Source of the DNA: Streptomyces sp. NRRL F-5630
GTDB taxonomy: Bacteria > Actinomycetota > Actinomycetes > Streptomycetales > Streptomycetaceae
DNA length: 64,000 nucleotides
Assembly: GCF_000719475.1 (NCBI RefSeq)
Contig: NZ_JOGO01000006.1
Coordinates: 62,001-126,000 of the forward strand
Reading direction: 5' to 3'
A program made the translations under genes and the position numbers. The notes beneath the pieces are model-generated. The model was not told the origin of the DNA. It searched no databases and saw nothing but the letters and a program-made list of their open reading frames with translations. Positions 1 through 7,567 of the stretch are shown here, one piece after another (position 1 is the stretch's first letter; each line of letters begins with the position of its first letter).

Positions 1-212
1 GGGCCCAGGAAGAGCCGGCGAACCAGGGTGCCTGGCCGTTCATCGCGCTCAACCTGATCGACCACATCGACCTCTCGGTCGGCGCGGCGATCCCCCACGG
101 CCAGCGTCTGCGCCGCATCTCCCGCCCGCACTCCTCCTCCCCGGCGGTGGGCTCGGCGAAGCGGCACCAGCAGGAGCAGGCACAGCTCGTGGCGGAGGTC
201 TTCGACGCCTGA
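1..212 (+). CDS. kgd: C-terminal end of 2-oxoglutarate dehydrogenase E1 / multifunctional 2-oxoglutarate enzyme (partial)
   Basis: Only the last 69 codons are present; the gene enters from the left edge, reading from base 3 and stopping with TGA at 210-212. The peptide begins AQEEPANQGAW and continues through HIDLSVGAAIPHGQ to a C-terminus ending QLVAEVFDA. The QEEPxNQGAW and ISRPxSSSPAVG segments are typical of the C-terminal region of the TCA-cycle E1 component, which in actinobacteria is usually fused to a succinyltransferase-like domain. That fusion cannot be checked here. A strong hairpin follows, so this is the end of the transcription unit. Confidence 0.93.
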   Translation, partial: AQEEPANQGAWPFIALNLIDHIDLSVGAAIPHGQRLRRISRPHSSSPAVGSAKRHQQEQAQLVAEVFDA

Positions 213-273
213 GACGCGGCGGCCCGCCAGCGCGAAGGCACCGCGGGGCGCTGAGGGCTGAGGCGTGAGCGGG

Positions 274-315
274 AAGGCCCCGTTCCCACCGGACATGGTG
301 GGAACGGGGCCTTTT
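274..315. terminator. Bidirectional hairpin terminator after kgd
   Basis: A 17-bp perfect stem pairs 274-290 with 297-313 around a 6-nt loop and ends in a short T-run (to 315). It lies between the end of kgd (+) and the end of the leftward trypco1 gene (-), so it can serve both convergent transcripts. Confidence 0.85.
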
Positions 316-471
316 CGCGTGCCAGACGCTCAGGAGCCGGGGGTGCGGCCCGGCCCCGGGTTCAGGGTGCCCGGGCTGCCCGGACGGGAGTTCCGGGGCG
401 CGTGCGTGGTCTCCTGGCCGAGGACGCGGCGGCACAGGGTACTCCCGCGCCGGGCTCGCGCGGGGCGGGCG

Positions 472-900
472 TCAGGACGCTTCCGCCGGGGGCGGGGCGG
501 TCCTCTCCTCGCGGGCCTCCGCCTCGGTGAGCGCGGGGGCGGTGCGGCCGGGGGCCCAGCGGAAGGTGAGCTGGAGCTGCGCCTCCGCGGACGACTTGGC
601 GAGGCCGACCGTGCCCCCGGCCTCGACGCGGATGGCGAGTTGGAGCTCGACCTCCTCGGGGCGCACCGCGCGGCCGAGCGACTGGAAGCGCGCCGCGGCC
701 TGCCGGGCACAGCGCTCGGCGAGGTCGAGTGCCTCGCCGTAGGCGTCGCGGACGACGGTACCGACCCGCTCGGCGCCGTTGCCCCGCGCCCGTACGTCGT
801 CCCACAGGGAGTCGCTCTCGCGGGGCGCGGGCACCCCGGTGTCGACGAAGATCGGGATGTCCTCGTCCGGCGTGCTTCCTCGTCCGGTCGCTTCCGCCAT
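472..900 (-). CDS. Trypco1-domain (CU044_2847-like) protein
   Basis: 142 residues starting MAEATGRGS; a GAGGGGGAG ribosome site lies directly upstream, which favours this start over an ATG seven codons earlier. The C-terminal half has the pattern of trypsin-co-occurring domain 1: LAIRVEAGGTVGLAK, a short Glu-Ala segment, then LQLTFRW. Known members sit beside trypsin-like proteases and NLR-type conflict genes, and that is the case here: it is the last gene of the leftward locus, behind the NB-ARC/TPR gene. It probably links or adapts effectors to the protease-ATPase system; no catalytic residues are visible. The family call rests on the C-terminal signature and neighbourhood. Confidence 0.72.
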   Translation of the reverse strand: MAEATGRGSTPDEDIPIFVDTGVPAPRESDSLWDDVRARGNGAERVGTVVRDAYGEALDLAERCARQAAARFQSLGRAVRPEEVELQLAIRVEAGGTVGLAKSSAEAQLQLTFRWAPGRTAPALTEAEAREERTAPPPAEAS

Positions 901-1051
901 GCTCTCCCCCTCGTCTCGCACGCCGCGCGTGCCTCGACTCGATTGTCCCGCAGGGGAGTTGACATCGCGCCCGCCCGCGGAATGCTCCTGACGGCGACGG
1001 GCGGCACCCCGGGGCCGCCGCCCGCGCCCCCGGGTCCGCCGCCGCGCCGCG

Positions 1052-4000
1052 TCAGGTCGTCTGCGGTTCGAAGTCCCAGAAGGGGCGCTGCCGGGAGCGG
1101 GCCGCGACGGTGTGGACGTGCTGCGGACCGAGCGTCTGGGCGAGGTCGTCGAGCGCGGCCGCCTCCTCCTTGTCGGCGGCCTCGCGCTTGCGCAGGGCGC
1201 GCAGGTCGGCGGCGTGCGCGATGCGCGCGCTGAGGGTGAGCGGGTGCGTGCGGCCGAGGGACTCGGCGGCCTGCACCGCGGTCTTCGCCGTGAGGCGTTC
1301 CGCGCTCTCGACGTCGCCCAGGACGTTGCGGATCGCGGCGGTGTTGACGGCGCAGCCGAGGGACCACGGGTGCCAGGTGCCGACGGCGCGTTCCATCGCG
1401 GCCAGCGCCTCCTCGCTCATCTCCAGGGCCTGTTCGCGCTCGCCGAGGTTGCGCAGGATGAGGGCGAGGTTGCCGCGCACGCCCGCCGTGTAGGGGTGCG
1501 CCTCGCCGAGGGTCGCGCGGTAGGCGAGGTCCACGCGCTCACCGGTCCTGCGCGCCTCGTCGATGTCCCCGTGCTCGCGCAGGTAGGAGCTGAGGCTCGC
1601 GAGGAAGAGGAGCGTCGTGGGATGGCGGCCGCCGATGACGCGTTCGCAGCGTTCGACGACGGAGGCGAGCGCGACCCCGGCCTCCTGCCGCTGGCCCTGG
1701 CGGTAGCGGCCCATGGCGAGCCCGAACTCGGCCCGCAGGGTCTGCGGGTGGTCGGCTCCCATGACGAGCTGGTTCTCGCGGACGCTCATCTCCAGGTTGG
1801 AGCAGGCTTCCTCGTTGCGCCCGAGCAGGCGCAGGTCGGTCGCGTAGGAGATCTCGGAGAACAGCGTCCAGGGGTGCCGCCTGGCGAGCAGCCTGCGGCG
1901 GTCCTCCAGGATGCGCCGGTCGATCGCGAGGGCGCCCTCGTAGTCGCCGAGGAGGCGGAGCGAGGCCGCGACGTTGTTCTGCGCGCTGAGGTAGCGGGAG
2001 TCCTCGGGGCCGACGAGTTCGCGGTAGGTGCCGGCGAGCCAGACCGACAGTTCCCTGGCCTCCTCGAAGCGCCCGAGCCCGCGCAGGTCGGCGGCGAGCC
2101 CGCCGGCCGCGCGCAGGTGGTCGAGGTCCTTCTCGCCCTTGGTGCGGCGCAGGAACTCGACGGCGGGGCGCTCGATGCGCTCGGTGGGGCCGTACTCGCC
2201 CAGGGTGCGCAGCACGTTGGCGTAGTGGTGGGTGACGTCCCAGACCCGGGGGTGCTCGGCGCCGAGGACCTCGCGCCAGGTCTCCAGGGCGCGCTGCCCG
2301 AAGGTCCGCCCGGCGTCGTACTCGCCCGAGAGGTACATGTACCGCAGGCAGTTGAGGACGAGGCGCTGGACGTCGGCGTCCGTGCTGTGCAGGACGTCGG
2401 CGTACTTGAGGTGCGGGACGATCTCGGCGTAGCGGGGCCAGTTGCGGGTGTCGGTGGGGCGGCCGGGGTCGGCGAGCGCGAGGGCGCGCCGCACCGTGTC
2501 GGCCAGGCCGACGCCCTCCTCCGCCGAGATGTCGCTGTGCACGATGTGATGGACCATTCGGTGCAGGTAGAGGGATTCTCCGGACTGGGCGTCCTCGGTG
2601 GCCCCTTCGTGGGACTCCAGGCGGACGACTGAGTACTGGCGCAACTGGTTGACGGCCCGGTTCCAGCGGAGCGGGTCGTTGAGCAGGCCGACGAGCTGTT
2701 CCGGCACGCCCTTGGCGGGCAGGTCCCGCAGGAACCAGACGGGGACGAGGCCGGGCGCGAAGTACGTGCACAGGCGCAGCAGGTCGATGGACTCGGGCAC
2801 GGTGTCCCGCAGCCGGTTGAGCAGTATGCTCCACGCGGTCTGGAACGCGGCGGGGAAGTCGGCGGAGACCTTGACGACGCTCGTGTCGCCGCCCTCCTCC
2901 AGCAGTTCGATGTACTGCTCGATGGAGATGTCCGAGTCGTTGAGCCAGCCGGCCGCCTGGTCGAGGACGAGGGGCATGTCGCCGAGGGCCTCGGCGAGCC
3001 GGTCGGCCTCCGCCTCGTCGAGGCGGGGGGCCCGGCGGCGGATGAAGGCGACGGACTCGTCGCGCGCGTAGACCGGTACGTCGAGCAGCCGGCTGTTGTG
3101 CTGGCTCCAGTCGGTGTTGCGGGAGCTGATCAGGACGTGCCCGGGCCCGGTCGGGAGCAGGTCCCAGACCTCCTCGGGCTCGTCGGCGCCGTCGACGACG
3201 ATGAGCCACTTGGCGTACGGGTCGCCGCGCCGCAGCGCGTCGAGCGCGGCGCGCAGCCGCTCGCCGTACTCGTCGCCCGTGCGCAGGCCGAGCGCGGTGG
3301 ACAGCTCGGCGAGGCCGCGCCGGTAGGCGCCGCGGTTCTCCGCGCTGATCCACCACACCACGTCGTACTCGGAGCCGAAGCGGTAGACGTACTCGGCGGC
3401 GAGCTGGGTCTTGCCGACGCCCGACATGCCGTTGAGGGTGAGGACGCCCGCGCCCTCACCTGCCTCGGAGAGGTAGTGGTACGCCTCGTTCAGGAGCGGC
3501 TCGCGGCCCGTGAAGCGGGTGTTGCGGCGCGGGACCGCGCCCCAGACCTCCGGGGTGTCGAGGGGGAAGCGGGGGCCCGGGGTCGCGTGGACGCGGGCGG
3601 GGAGGCGGTCGGCCGGGAGGCCGAGGCTGAGCAGCACGCGGCGCTCGGCCTCGCGCTCGCCGATCCCGGTCAGCTCGGAGGGGGCGAGCGCCGTGGTCGC
3701 GGTGGGGAGGGTGCCGCTCGCGACGCTCACCGCGGCGAAGCGCCCGCGGTGCGGCGGGACGACGTGGCGCAGCGCGGTGTTCCACTCGGCCGGAGTGCGG
3801 GGGCCGAGCTGGAAGTACCAGTCGCTGAGGATCAGGAGGACCTTGCCGGGGGCGAGCGCCAGGTCGGCGAAGCTCGTCTCCAGGCTCTCGGTGACAGGAG
3901 GGTCCCAGCGCTGGAAGGACACCTGGTATCCGCGCAGGTTGAGGCGGTGACCGATCCAGGCCGCCCAGGCGCGGTTGAAACCGGCGAAGCTGATCGTGAT

Positions 4001-4057
4001 CGGTTCGGTGGCCGACGGCCGGGCCGCGCCACCGCTCGTGCCTGTCCCCGTTGTCAT
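1052..4057 (-). CDS. fxsT: TIR-like / NB-ARC / tetratricopeptide protein of the FxSxx system (FxsT-like)
   Basis: 1001 residues, start preceded by GGGAGGG. Residues about 19-115 form a TIR-like alpha/beta domain (ITISFAGFNRAWAAWIGHRL, then LILSDWYF). Residues about 180-480 are an NB-ARC NTPase with Walker A GMSGVGKTQ (210-218) and Walker B LIVVDGADEPEE. The rest is TPR of the kinesin-light-chain type with repeated AxxxxGxxHPxTL units. This is the architecture of the FxSxx-COOH system TPR protein and of bacterial NLR-like sensors. It lies downstream of the RiPP precursor, maturase and HEXXH genes. It likely acts as a cytosolic NTP-dependent sensor or scaffold, with TIR as signalling or effector part; whether the TIR keeps NADase activity was not established. 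Confidence 0.85.
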   Translation of the reverse strand: MTTGTGTSGGAARPSATEPITISFAGFNRAWAAWIGHRLNLRGYQVSFQRWDPPVTESLETSFADLALAPGKVLLILSDWYFQLGPRTPAEWNTALRHVVPPHRGRFAAVSVASGTLPTATTALAPSELTGIGEREAERRVLLSLGLPADRLPARVHATPGPRFPLDTPEVWGAVPRRNTRFTGREPLLNEAYHYLSEAGEGAGVLTLNGMSGVGKTQLAAEYVYRFGSEYDVVWWISAENRGAYRRGLAELSTALGLRTGDEYGERLRAALDALRRGDPYAKWLIVVDGADEPEEVWDLLPTGPGHVLISSRNTDWSQHNSRLLDVPVYARDESVAFIRRRAPRLDEAEADRLAEALGDMPLVLDQAAGWLNDSDISIEQYIELLEEGGDTSVVKVSADFPAAFQTAWSILLNRLRDTVPESIDLLRLCTYFAPGLVPVWFLRDLPAKGVPEQLVGLLNDPLRWNRAVNQLRQYSVVRLESHEGATEDAQSGESLYLHRMVHHIVHSDISAEEGVGLADTVRRALALADPGRPTDTRNWPRYAEIVPHLKYADVLHSTDADVQRLVLNCLRYMYLSGEYDAGRTFGQRALETWREVLGAEHPRVWDVTHHYANVLRTLGEYGPTERIERPAVEFLRRTKGEKDLDHLRAAGGLAADLRGLGRFEEARELSVWLAGTYRELVGPEDSRYLSAQNNVAASLRLLGDYEGALAIDRRILEDRRRLLARRHPWTLFSEISYATDLRLLGRNEEACSNLEMSVRENQLVMGADHPQTLRAEFGLAMGRYRQGQRQEAGVALASVVERCERVIGGRHPTTLLFLASLSSYLREHGDIDEARRTGERVDLAYRATLGEAHPYTAGVRGNLALILRNLGEREQALEMSEEALAAMERAVGTWHPWSLGCAVNTAAIRNVLGDVESAERLTAKTAVQAAESLGRTHPLTLSARIAHAADLRALRKREAADKEEAAALDDLAQTLGPQHVHTVAARSRQRPFWDFEPQTT

Positions 4058-4182
4058 GCGACACCCTCCCGGCTGCGTCCCGGCCCCGCGGCGCCGGGCC
4101 CTTCGCCCTCCCCGCGGCGCTCACGCCGCGGGTGGTTCGATTCCACTCAACGTACCGTGCGGTGAAGCCTTTTCACGAGCCG

Positions 4183-5679
4183 TCAGGAGCCTTCGCGGGG
4201 ACCTTTCCCCGCTGTTCGCCCGTACGCGTGAACGGCACCGCGCTCCCGCTCCCGGTGCCACGCCTCGCGCTTGGTGGCGACGTAGGCGCGGGCCCGCGCG
4301 AGGTGCCCGGCGGGCGGTGCGGTGCGGGACAGTTCGAGGTGCACGGCGACCATCCCGTCGGCGAAGGAGCGGCCCTCGGGGGTGAGCGCCTCGGAGCCCA
4401 CGACCTGGGGCAGCGCTGCGGCCACCATCTCGTGGCAGCGGGCGTGTTCCGCCCAGGCGTGCTCCCGCTCGGGGCCCTCGGGGCCGCGGAGGGCGTACGC
4501 CTGCCACCAGTGGGCGAGGGCGAGGTGGCTGTAGACGCCCTGGAGGAGGCCGTCGAAGGGGCGCGGGTCGGGGCGCCAGGGGGCGAAGTAGAGCGCGGCG
4601 GGGCCCGCTTCGTGCAGGTGGGTCAGCTCGCCGAGCGCGGAGAGCTTGGCGTGCCCGAGTTCGTGGACGAGGAGCGCGGCGAAGGCGACGGGGCTCGGCG
4701 GGGCGCTCGCGAGGACCACTCCGAAGGCGTCCTTGCGGGTCGCGCTGCAACTGCCCCCGGCGGGGTCGCCCGCGCGGCTCACCGGGGTCCGCAGCGGGAC
4801 GAGGGAGTGGAGCAGTTTCGTGGCCTCGGCGAGCCGGTGCGGTCCGCCGAGCGCGAGGAGCGGGGCGGTGCCCGCCCAGCTCTCGTACCAGGGCTTGCGG
4901 CTCGTGTCGTCGAGGGTCACGGGCTCGGTCAGCGAAGGGTGGCGCACTCCCGGCGCGGCGCGGTAGGGCCCGGTGTCGTCGAGCGGCACGGGGCGGGCGC
5001 CGGGCGCGAGCGGGGGCAGGGCGTGCGGCGGGAGCCAGGCGGCGTCGGCCGACCAGGAGCCGTGCCCTCGGCGGGTGAAGACGGTGACGGGCCGTTCGCC
5101 GCGGGGCGTGAGCCGTATCGCACCCTCGGTGTGCGCCGCCGTGACGCGCACGGGCCGCGGGCCGGGGAGGCGCAGGGTGCCGATCCCGGGGAGGGCGAGG
5201 GAGCCGTCGCGGGCGGTCAGCTCCGTGGTGACGGGGAGTCCCGCGGCGACGGCGGCGGCGAAGGCGAGCGCGCCGAAGTGCGCGAGGCCGAGGTCGCGGT
5301 CGCCCGGGGCCGGTTCGCGGGCGGTGACGGCGGCGAGGGTCTGGCGGGCCCAGGGGCCGGTGAGGGGGTGGAGGAGCAGGGCGCGGACGTGGGCGGCGGC
5401 CTCGGGGCTCTCGGCCTCGGCGGCCTCCAGGAGGGCCCAGTCGGCGGCGGCACGGCGGCGTTCGGCGGGCGCGACGCGGGCCGACGAGGCGTCGGTGACG
5501 GTGTCGAGCAGCGCCCGCAGCAGGAGGAGCCTGCGGTTGGCCTGGTCGTGGAGAAGGTGGTCGAGTGTCGCCTCGCCGCCCTCGGTCCTGGCGAGTTCGC
5601 CCAGCACGGCGGGCGGGACGGCGGACCGGAGGACGGAGGGGCCCGAGGGCGGTACGGACGGCGGGACGGCGCGCGTCAT
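4183..5679 (-). CDS. HEXXH-motif putative peptide-modification protein
   Basis: 498 residues. The ATG overlaps the maturase stop as ATGA, and a GGAG site precedes it, so the pair is translationally coupled. A zinc-type motif HELGH is at residues 339-343, followed about 40 residues later by a helical SHLALAHWWQAY segment. This matches the HEXXH domain that is often fused to the C-terminus of FxsB-type radical SAM proteins; here it is a separate polypeptide. Both His and the Glu are intact, so it is not one of the inactivated forms. Inference: a protease or hydroxylase-like second modification of the cyclophane peptide. Substrate and reaction are unknown. Confidence 0.82.
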   Translation of the reverse strand: MTRAVPPSVPPSGPSVLRSAVPPAVLGELARTEGGEATLDHLLHDQANRRLLLLRALLDTVTDASSARVAPAERRRAAADWALLEAAEAESPEAAAHVRALLLHPLTGPWARQTLAAVTAREPAPGDRDLGLAHFGALAFAAAVAAGLPVTTELTARDGSLALPGIGTLRLPGPRPVRVTAAHTEGAIRLTPRGERPVTVFTRRGHGSWSADAAWLPPHALPPLAPGARPVPLDDTGPYRAAPGVRHPSLTEPVTLDDTSRKPWYESWAGTAPLLALGGPHRLAEATKLLHSLVPLRTPVSRAGDPAGGSCSATRKDAFGVVLASAPPSPVAFAALLVHELGHAKLSALGELTHLHEAGPAALYFAPWRPDPRPFDGLLQGVYSHLALAHWWQAYALRGPEGPEREHAWAEHARCHEMVAAALPQVVGSEALTPEGRSFADGMVAVHLELSRTAPPAGHLARARAYVATKREAWHRERERGAVHAYGRTAGKGPREGS

Positions 5680-6923
5680 CGGCTGGCTCCTGGGACGGGT
5701 GCCGGCCGCGGCTCGCCGGGCGCTCCCCGCGCCGCCCGGTCCAGGGCGACCGCCACGTGGCGGATGAACTTCTTCAGGTCGGCGCAGTACACCGAGGGGT
5801 GGGCGAAGCCGCCGCCCTCGCGGTAGCGGTGCGCGTAGTGGCCGCCGCCGCAGACGGTGAGCAGCGGGCAGGCGCGGCACTCGGCGGCGAGGGCGGCGGC
5901 GCCGGACTGGCGGGCGCGGACGCCGGGGTGGCGGAGAGCGGCGTCGAAGGAGTGGGCGAAGACGTCGAGTCCGGTGGCCGCGGCGCCCTCGTAGGCGGAT
6001 TTGAGGGAGTCGACCTGCTCGATGGCGCCGTCCGTCTCGACGACGACGGCGGTGAAGGGATCGAGGCCGAGGGACTCGGTGGCGGCGGGGTGGCCGAGGA
6101 GGAGGGCGAGGCACTCCTCGAAGAGGCGTATCCGGGTGGTGCGGCGCGGGGCCTGCCACCAGGCGTCGAAGACGGCGCAGAGCCAGTCGGCGTACGGCGT
6201 CGGACCGCCCGCCGTACCGCGCGCGCCGTCGATGCCGGGCGGCGGGGCCGACCAGTTGCCGTGCGGGAGGAGCAGGTCGAGCGCGGGCGGCCCCAGCGCG
6301 ACGAGCGAGGTGTACAGCTCGACGGGGTCCGTGAGCGGGTCGACGACGGTGAGGACGCCCGCGTAGGCGTCGGGGTGCGCGGCGAGGAGCCCGGCGGCGC
6401 GGCGGGCGGCGCGGAAGGAGGGGCGTCCGGCGTGGTCGACACGCCGCCGGTTGTGGGCGGGCGCGCCGCCGTCGAGGCTCAGACCGACGCGGATACCGGC
6501 CCCGCCGAGGGCCCGTACGGCGGCCTCGGTGAGGAGGGTGCCGTTGGTCTGCACGGTGACGTGCACGGCGCACCCGGCGGGGACGGCGGCCCGGACCTGC
6601 TCCGCGAGGGCGACGAGCGGCGCGGCGCCGCCCAGCAGGGGCTCCCCGCCGTGCAGCACGAGCGAGACGGCGGGCAGCGCGTGCGCCGCCGCGTGCTCGC
6701 CGATGCGCCGCGCGGTCCGGGCGCGCACCTCGGGCGAGGCGGTGGCCGGGCGAGCCCGCCAGCTCGTGTCCGGGCCCTCGTAGAGGTAGCAGTAGCGGCA
6801 GGCGAGGTTGCACCTGCTGTGCGTCTTGAAAATGAACTGCCGGAAGGGGTACGGGGCTTCGCCCGCTTCCCCGCCGCCGTGCCGGTGCCCGTGGTCCGGC
6901 GCGGGGGGAGTCGTCGCTGACAC
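5676..6923 (-). CDS. fxsB: FxsB-type radical SAM/SPASM cyclophane peptide maturase
   Basis: 415 residues from a GTG start (VSATTPPA) behind GGGGGAGCG; no comparable ribosome site was noted for upstream in-frame starts. The radical SAM cluster motif CNLACRYC places cysteines at 38, 42 and 45 (CX3CX2C) and is followed by YLYEGPDTSW, as in FxsB enzymes. SPASM cysteines lie near 349, 352, 358 and 380 (ECRACPLLTVCGGG ... YCADL). The family forms a C-C bond between an aromatic side chain and the beta carbon of the residue two positions on, giving a three-residue cyclophane in the precursor C-terminus. The precursor gene lies 307 bp upstream and the HEXXH gene overlaps its stop. Confidence 0.9.
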   Translation of the reverse strand: MSATTPPAPDHGHRHGGGEAGEAPYPFRQFIFKTHSRCNLACRYCYLYEGPDTSWRARPATASPEVRARTARRIGEHAAAHALPAVSLVLHGGEPLLGGAAPLVALAEQVRAAVPAGCAVHVTVQTNGTLLTEAAVRALGGAGIRVGLSLDGGAPAHNRRRVDHAGRPSFRAARRAAGLLAAHPDAYAGVLTVVDPLTDPVELYTSLVALGPPALDLLLPHGNWSAPPPGIDGARGTAGGPTPYADWLCAVFDAWWQAPRRTTRIRLFEECLALLLGHPAATESLGLDPFTAVVVETDGAIEQVDSLKSAYEGAAATGLDVFAHSFDAALRHPGVRARQSGAAALAAECRACPLLTVCGGGHYAHRYREGGGFAHPSVYCADLKKFIRHVAVALDRAARGAPGEPRPAPVPGASR

Positions 6924-7230
6924 TGCTCGCTCCCCCAGGTCCGGTCGAGGGGCGGTCCCGCGCCCCGTGTGGTGGGTCTCCCGCTCGCCGTGCGGGGCGA
7001 AACCTCGTGCGGGCCCGATGTCCTGTTCACCGCGCCGCCCGTCCGAAACCGGGATCAAGCGCCGTTCCGGGAGGGGGCCAGGCGGGGAGCGGGGGCCGGC
7101 TCGTTCCGGGAGCGCGGGCGCGGCGGCGAGCAGGGGCCGGTCCCTTCCGGGATCGGGGGCCGGGAGCCGGTCCGCCAGGGGCCTGGTCCGGGAGCGGGCT
7201 CCCGGCTCACCGTGGAGGCGAACTCGCCTC
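6924..7230. other. Gap between fxsA and fxsB
   Basis: 307 bases with no convincing gene on either strand. It contains three imperfect direct repeats of the form TTCCGGGA(G/T) near 7066, 7110 and 7145 within G-rich sequence. No clear terminator stem with a T-run was found, so read-through from fxsA to fxsB is possible. Confidence 0.5.
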
Positions 7231-7410
7231 TCACATCGCGTTGTTGAACCCCCACAGCATCTCGCTCGAACTCCCCGCCCGCTCCCGGAGCCCGTCGAGC
7301 ACGTCGCTCAGGACCGGGTGGTCGAGGGCGCGCAGGGCGCGCAGGTCGAGTGCGGTGAGGTCCGGGAGCGCCTCGTCCTCGCCGGGTGCTCCGCTGCTGT
7401 CGTGCGTCAT
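7231..7410 (-). CDS. fxsA: FxSxx-type cyclophane RiPP precursor with variant FNNAM C-terminus
   Basis: A 59-residue peptide, start behind GAGGGGGAA. The leader is acidic and Leu-rich (ALPDLTALDLRALRALDHPV, residues 14-33), as in FxSxx-COOH precursors. The C-terminus is W53-G54-F55-N56-N57-A58-M59, so Phe is at position -5 and Asn, not Ser, at -3. In the family the Phe and the residue at -3 are cross-linked by the radical SAM enzyme, so F55 and N57 are the predicted crosslink pair. The gene sits just upstream of fxsB on the same strand. It is a real gene on context and leader pattern despite its size. Confidence 0.85.
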   Translation of the reverse strand: MTHDSSGAPGEDEALPDLTALDLRALRALDHPVLSDVLDGLRERAGSSSEMLWGFNNAM

Positions 7411-7567
7411 GGGGTTCCCCCTCGTCGATGCGGCTCGGTGCGGAGCGGGACGGCGCTGTCCCGGACCCGGGCGCCCTGCCCCGCCCCGGTCGCCCCGGCC
7501 CGTCCGGACGACGGCGGCGGCCTGCGAAGCGGTCCGCGCGGGACCGGCGGCATCGCGTCCGCACCGG

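Noticed and set aside
265..1233. Long rightward open frame opposite the trypco1 gene
   Set aside because: Arg/Gly/Ala/Pro-rich translation with no family signal; GC-rich antisense frame of real genes.
1112..2632. 506-codon open frame antisense to the NB-ARC/TPR gene
   Set aside because: Composition typical of a mirror frame (Val/Gly/Ala/Glu), no ribosome site, real gene on the other strand has clear motifs.
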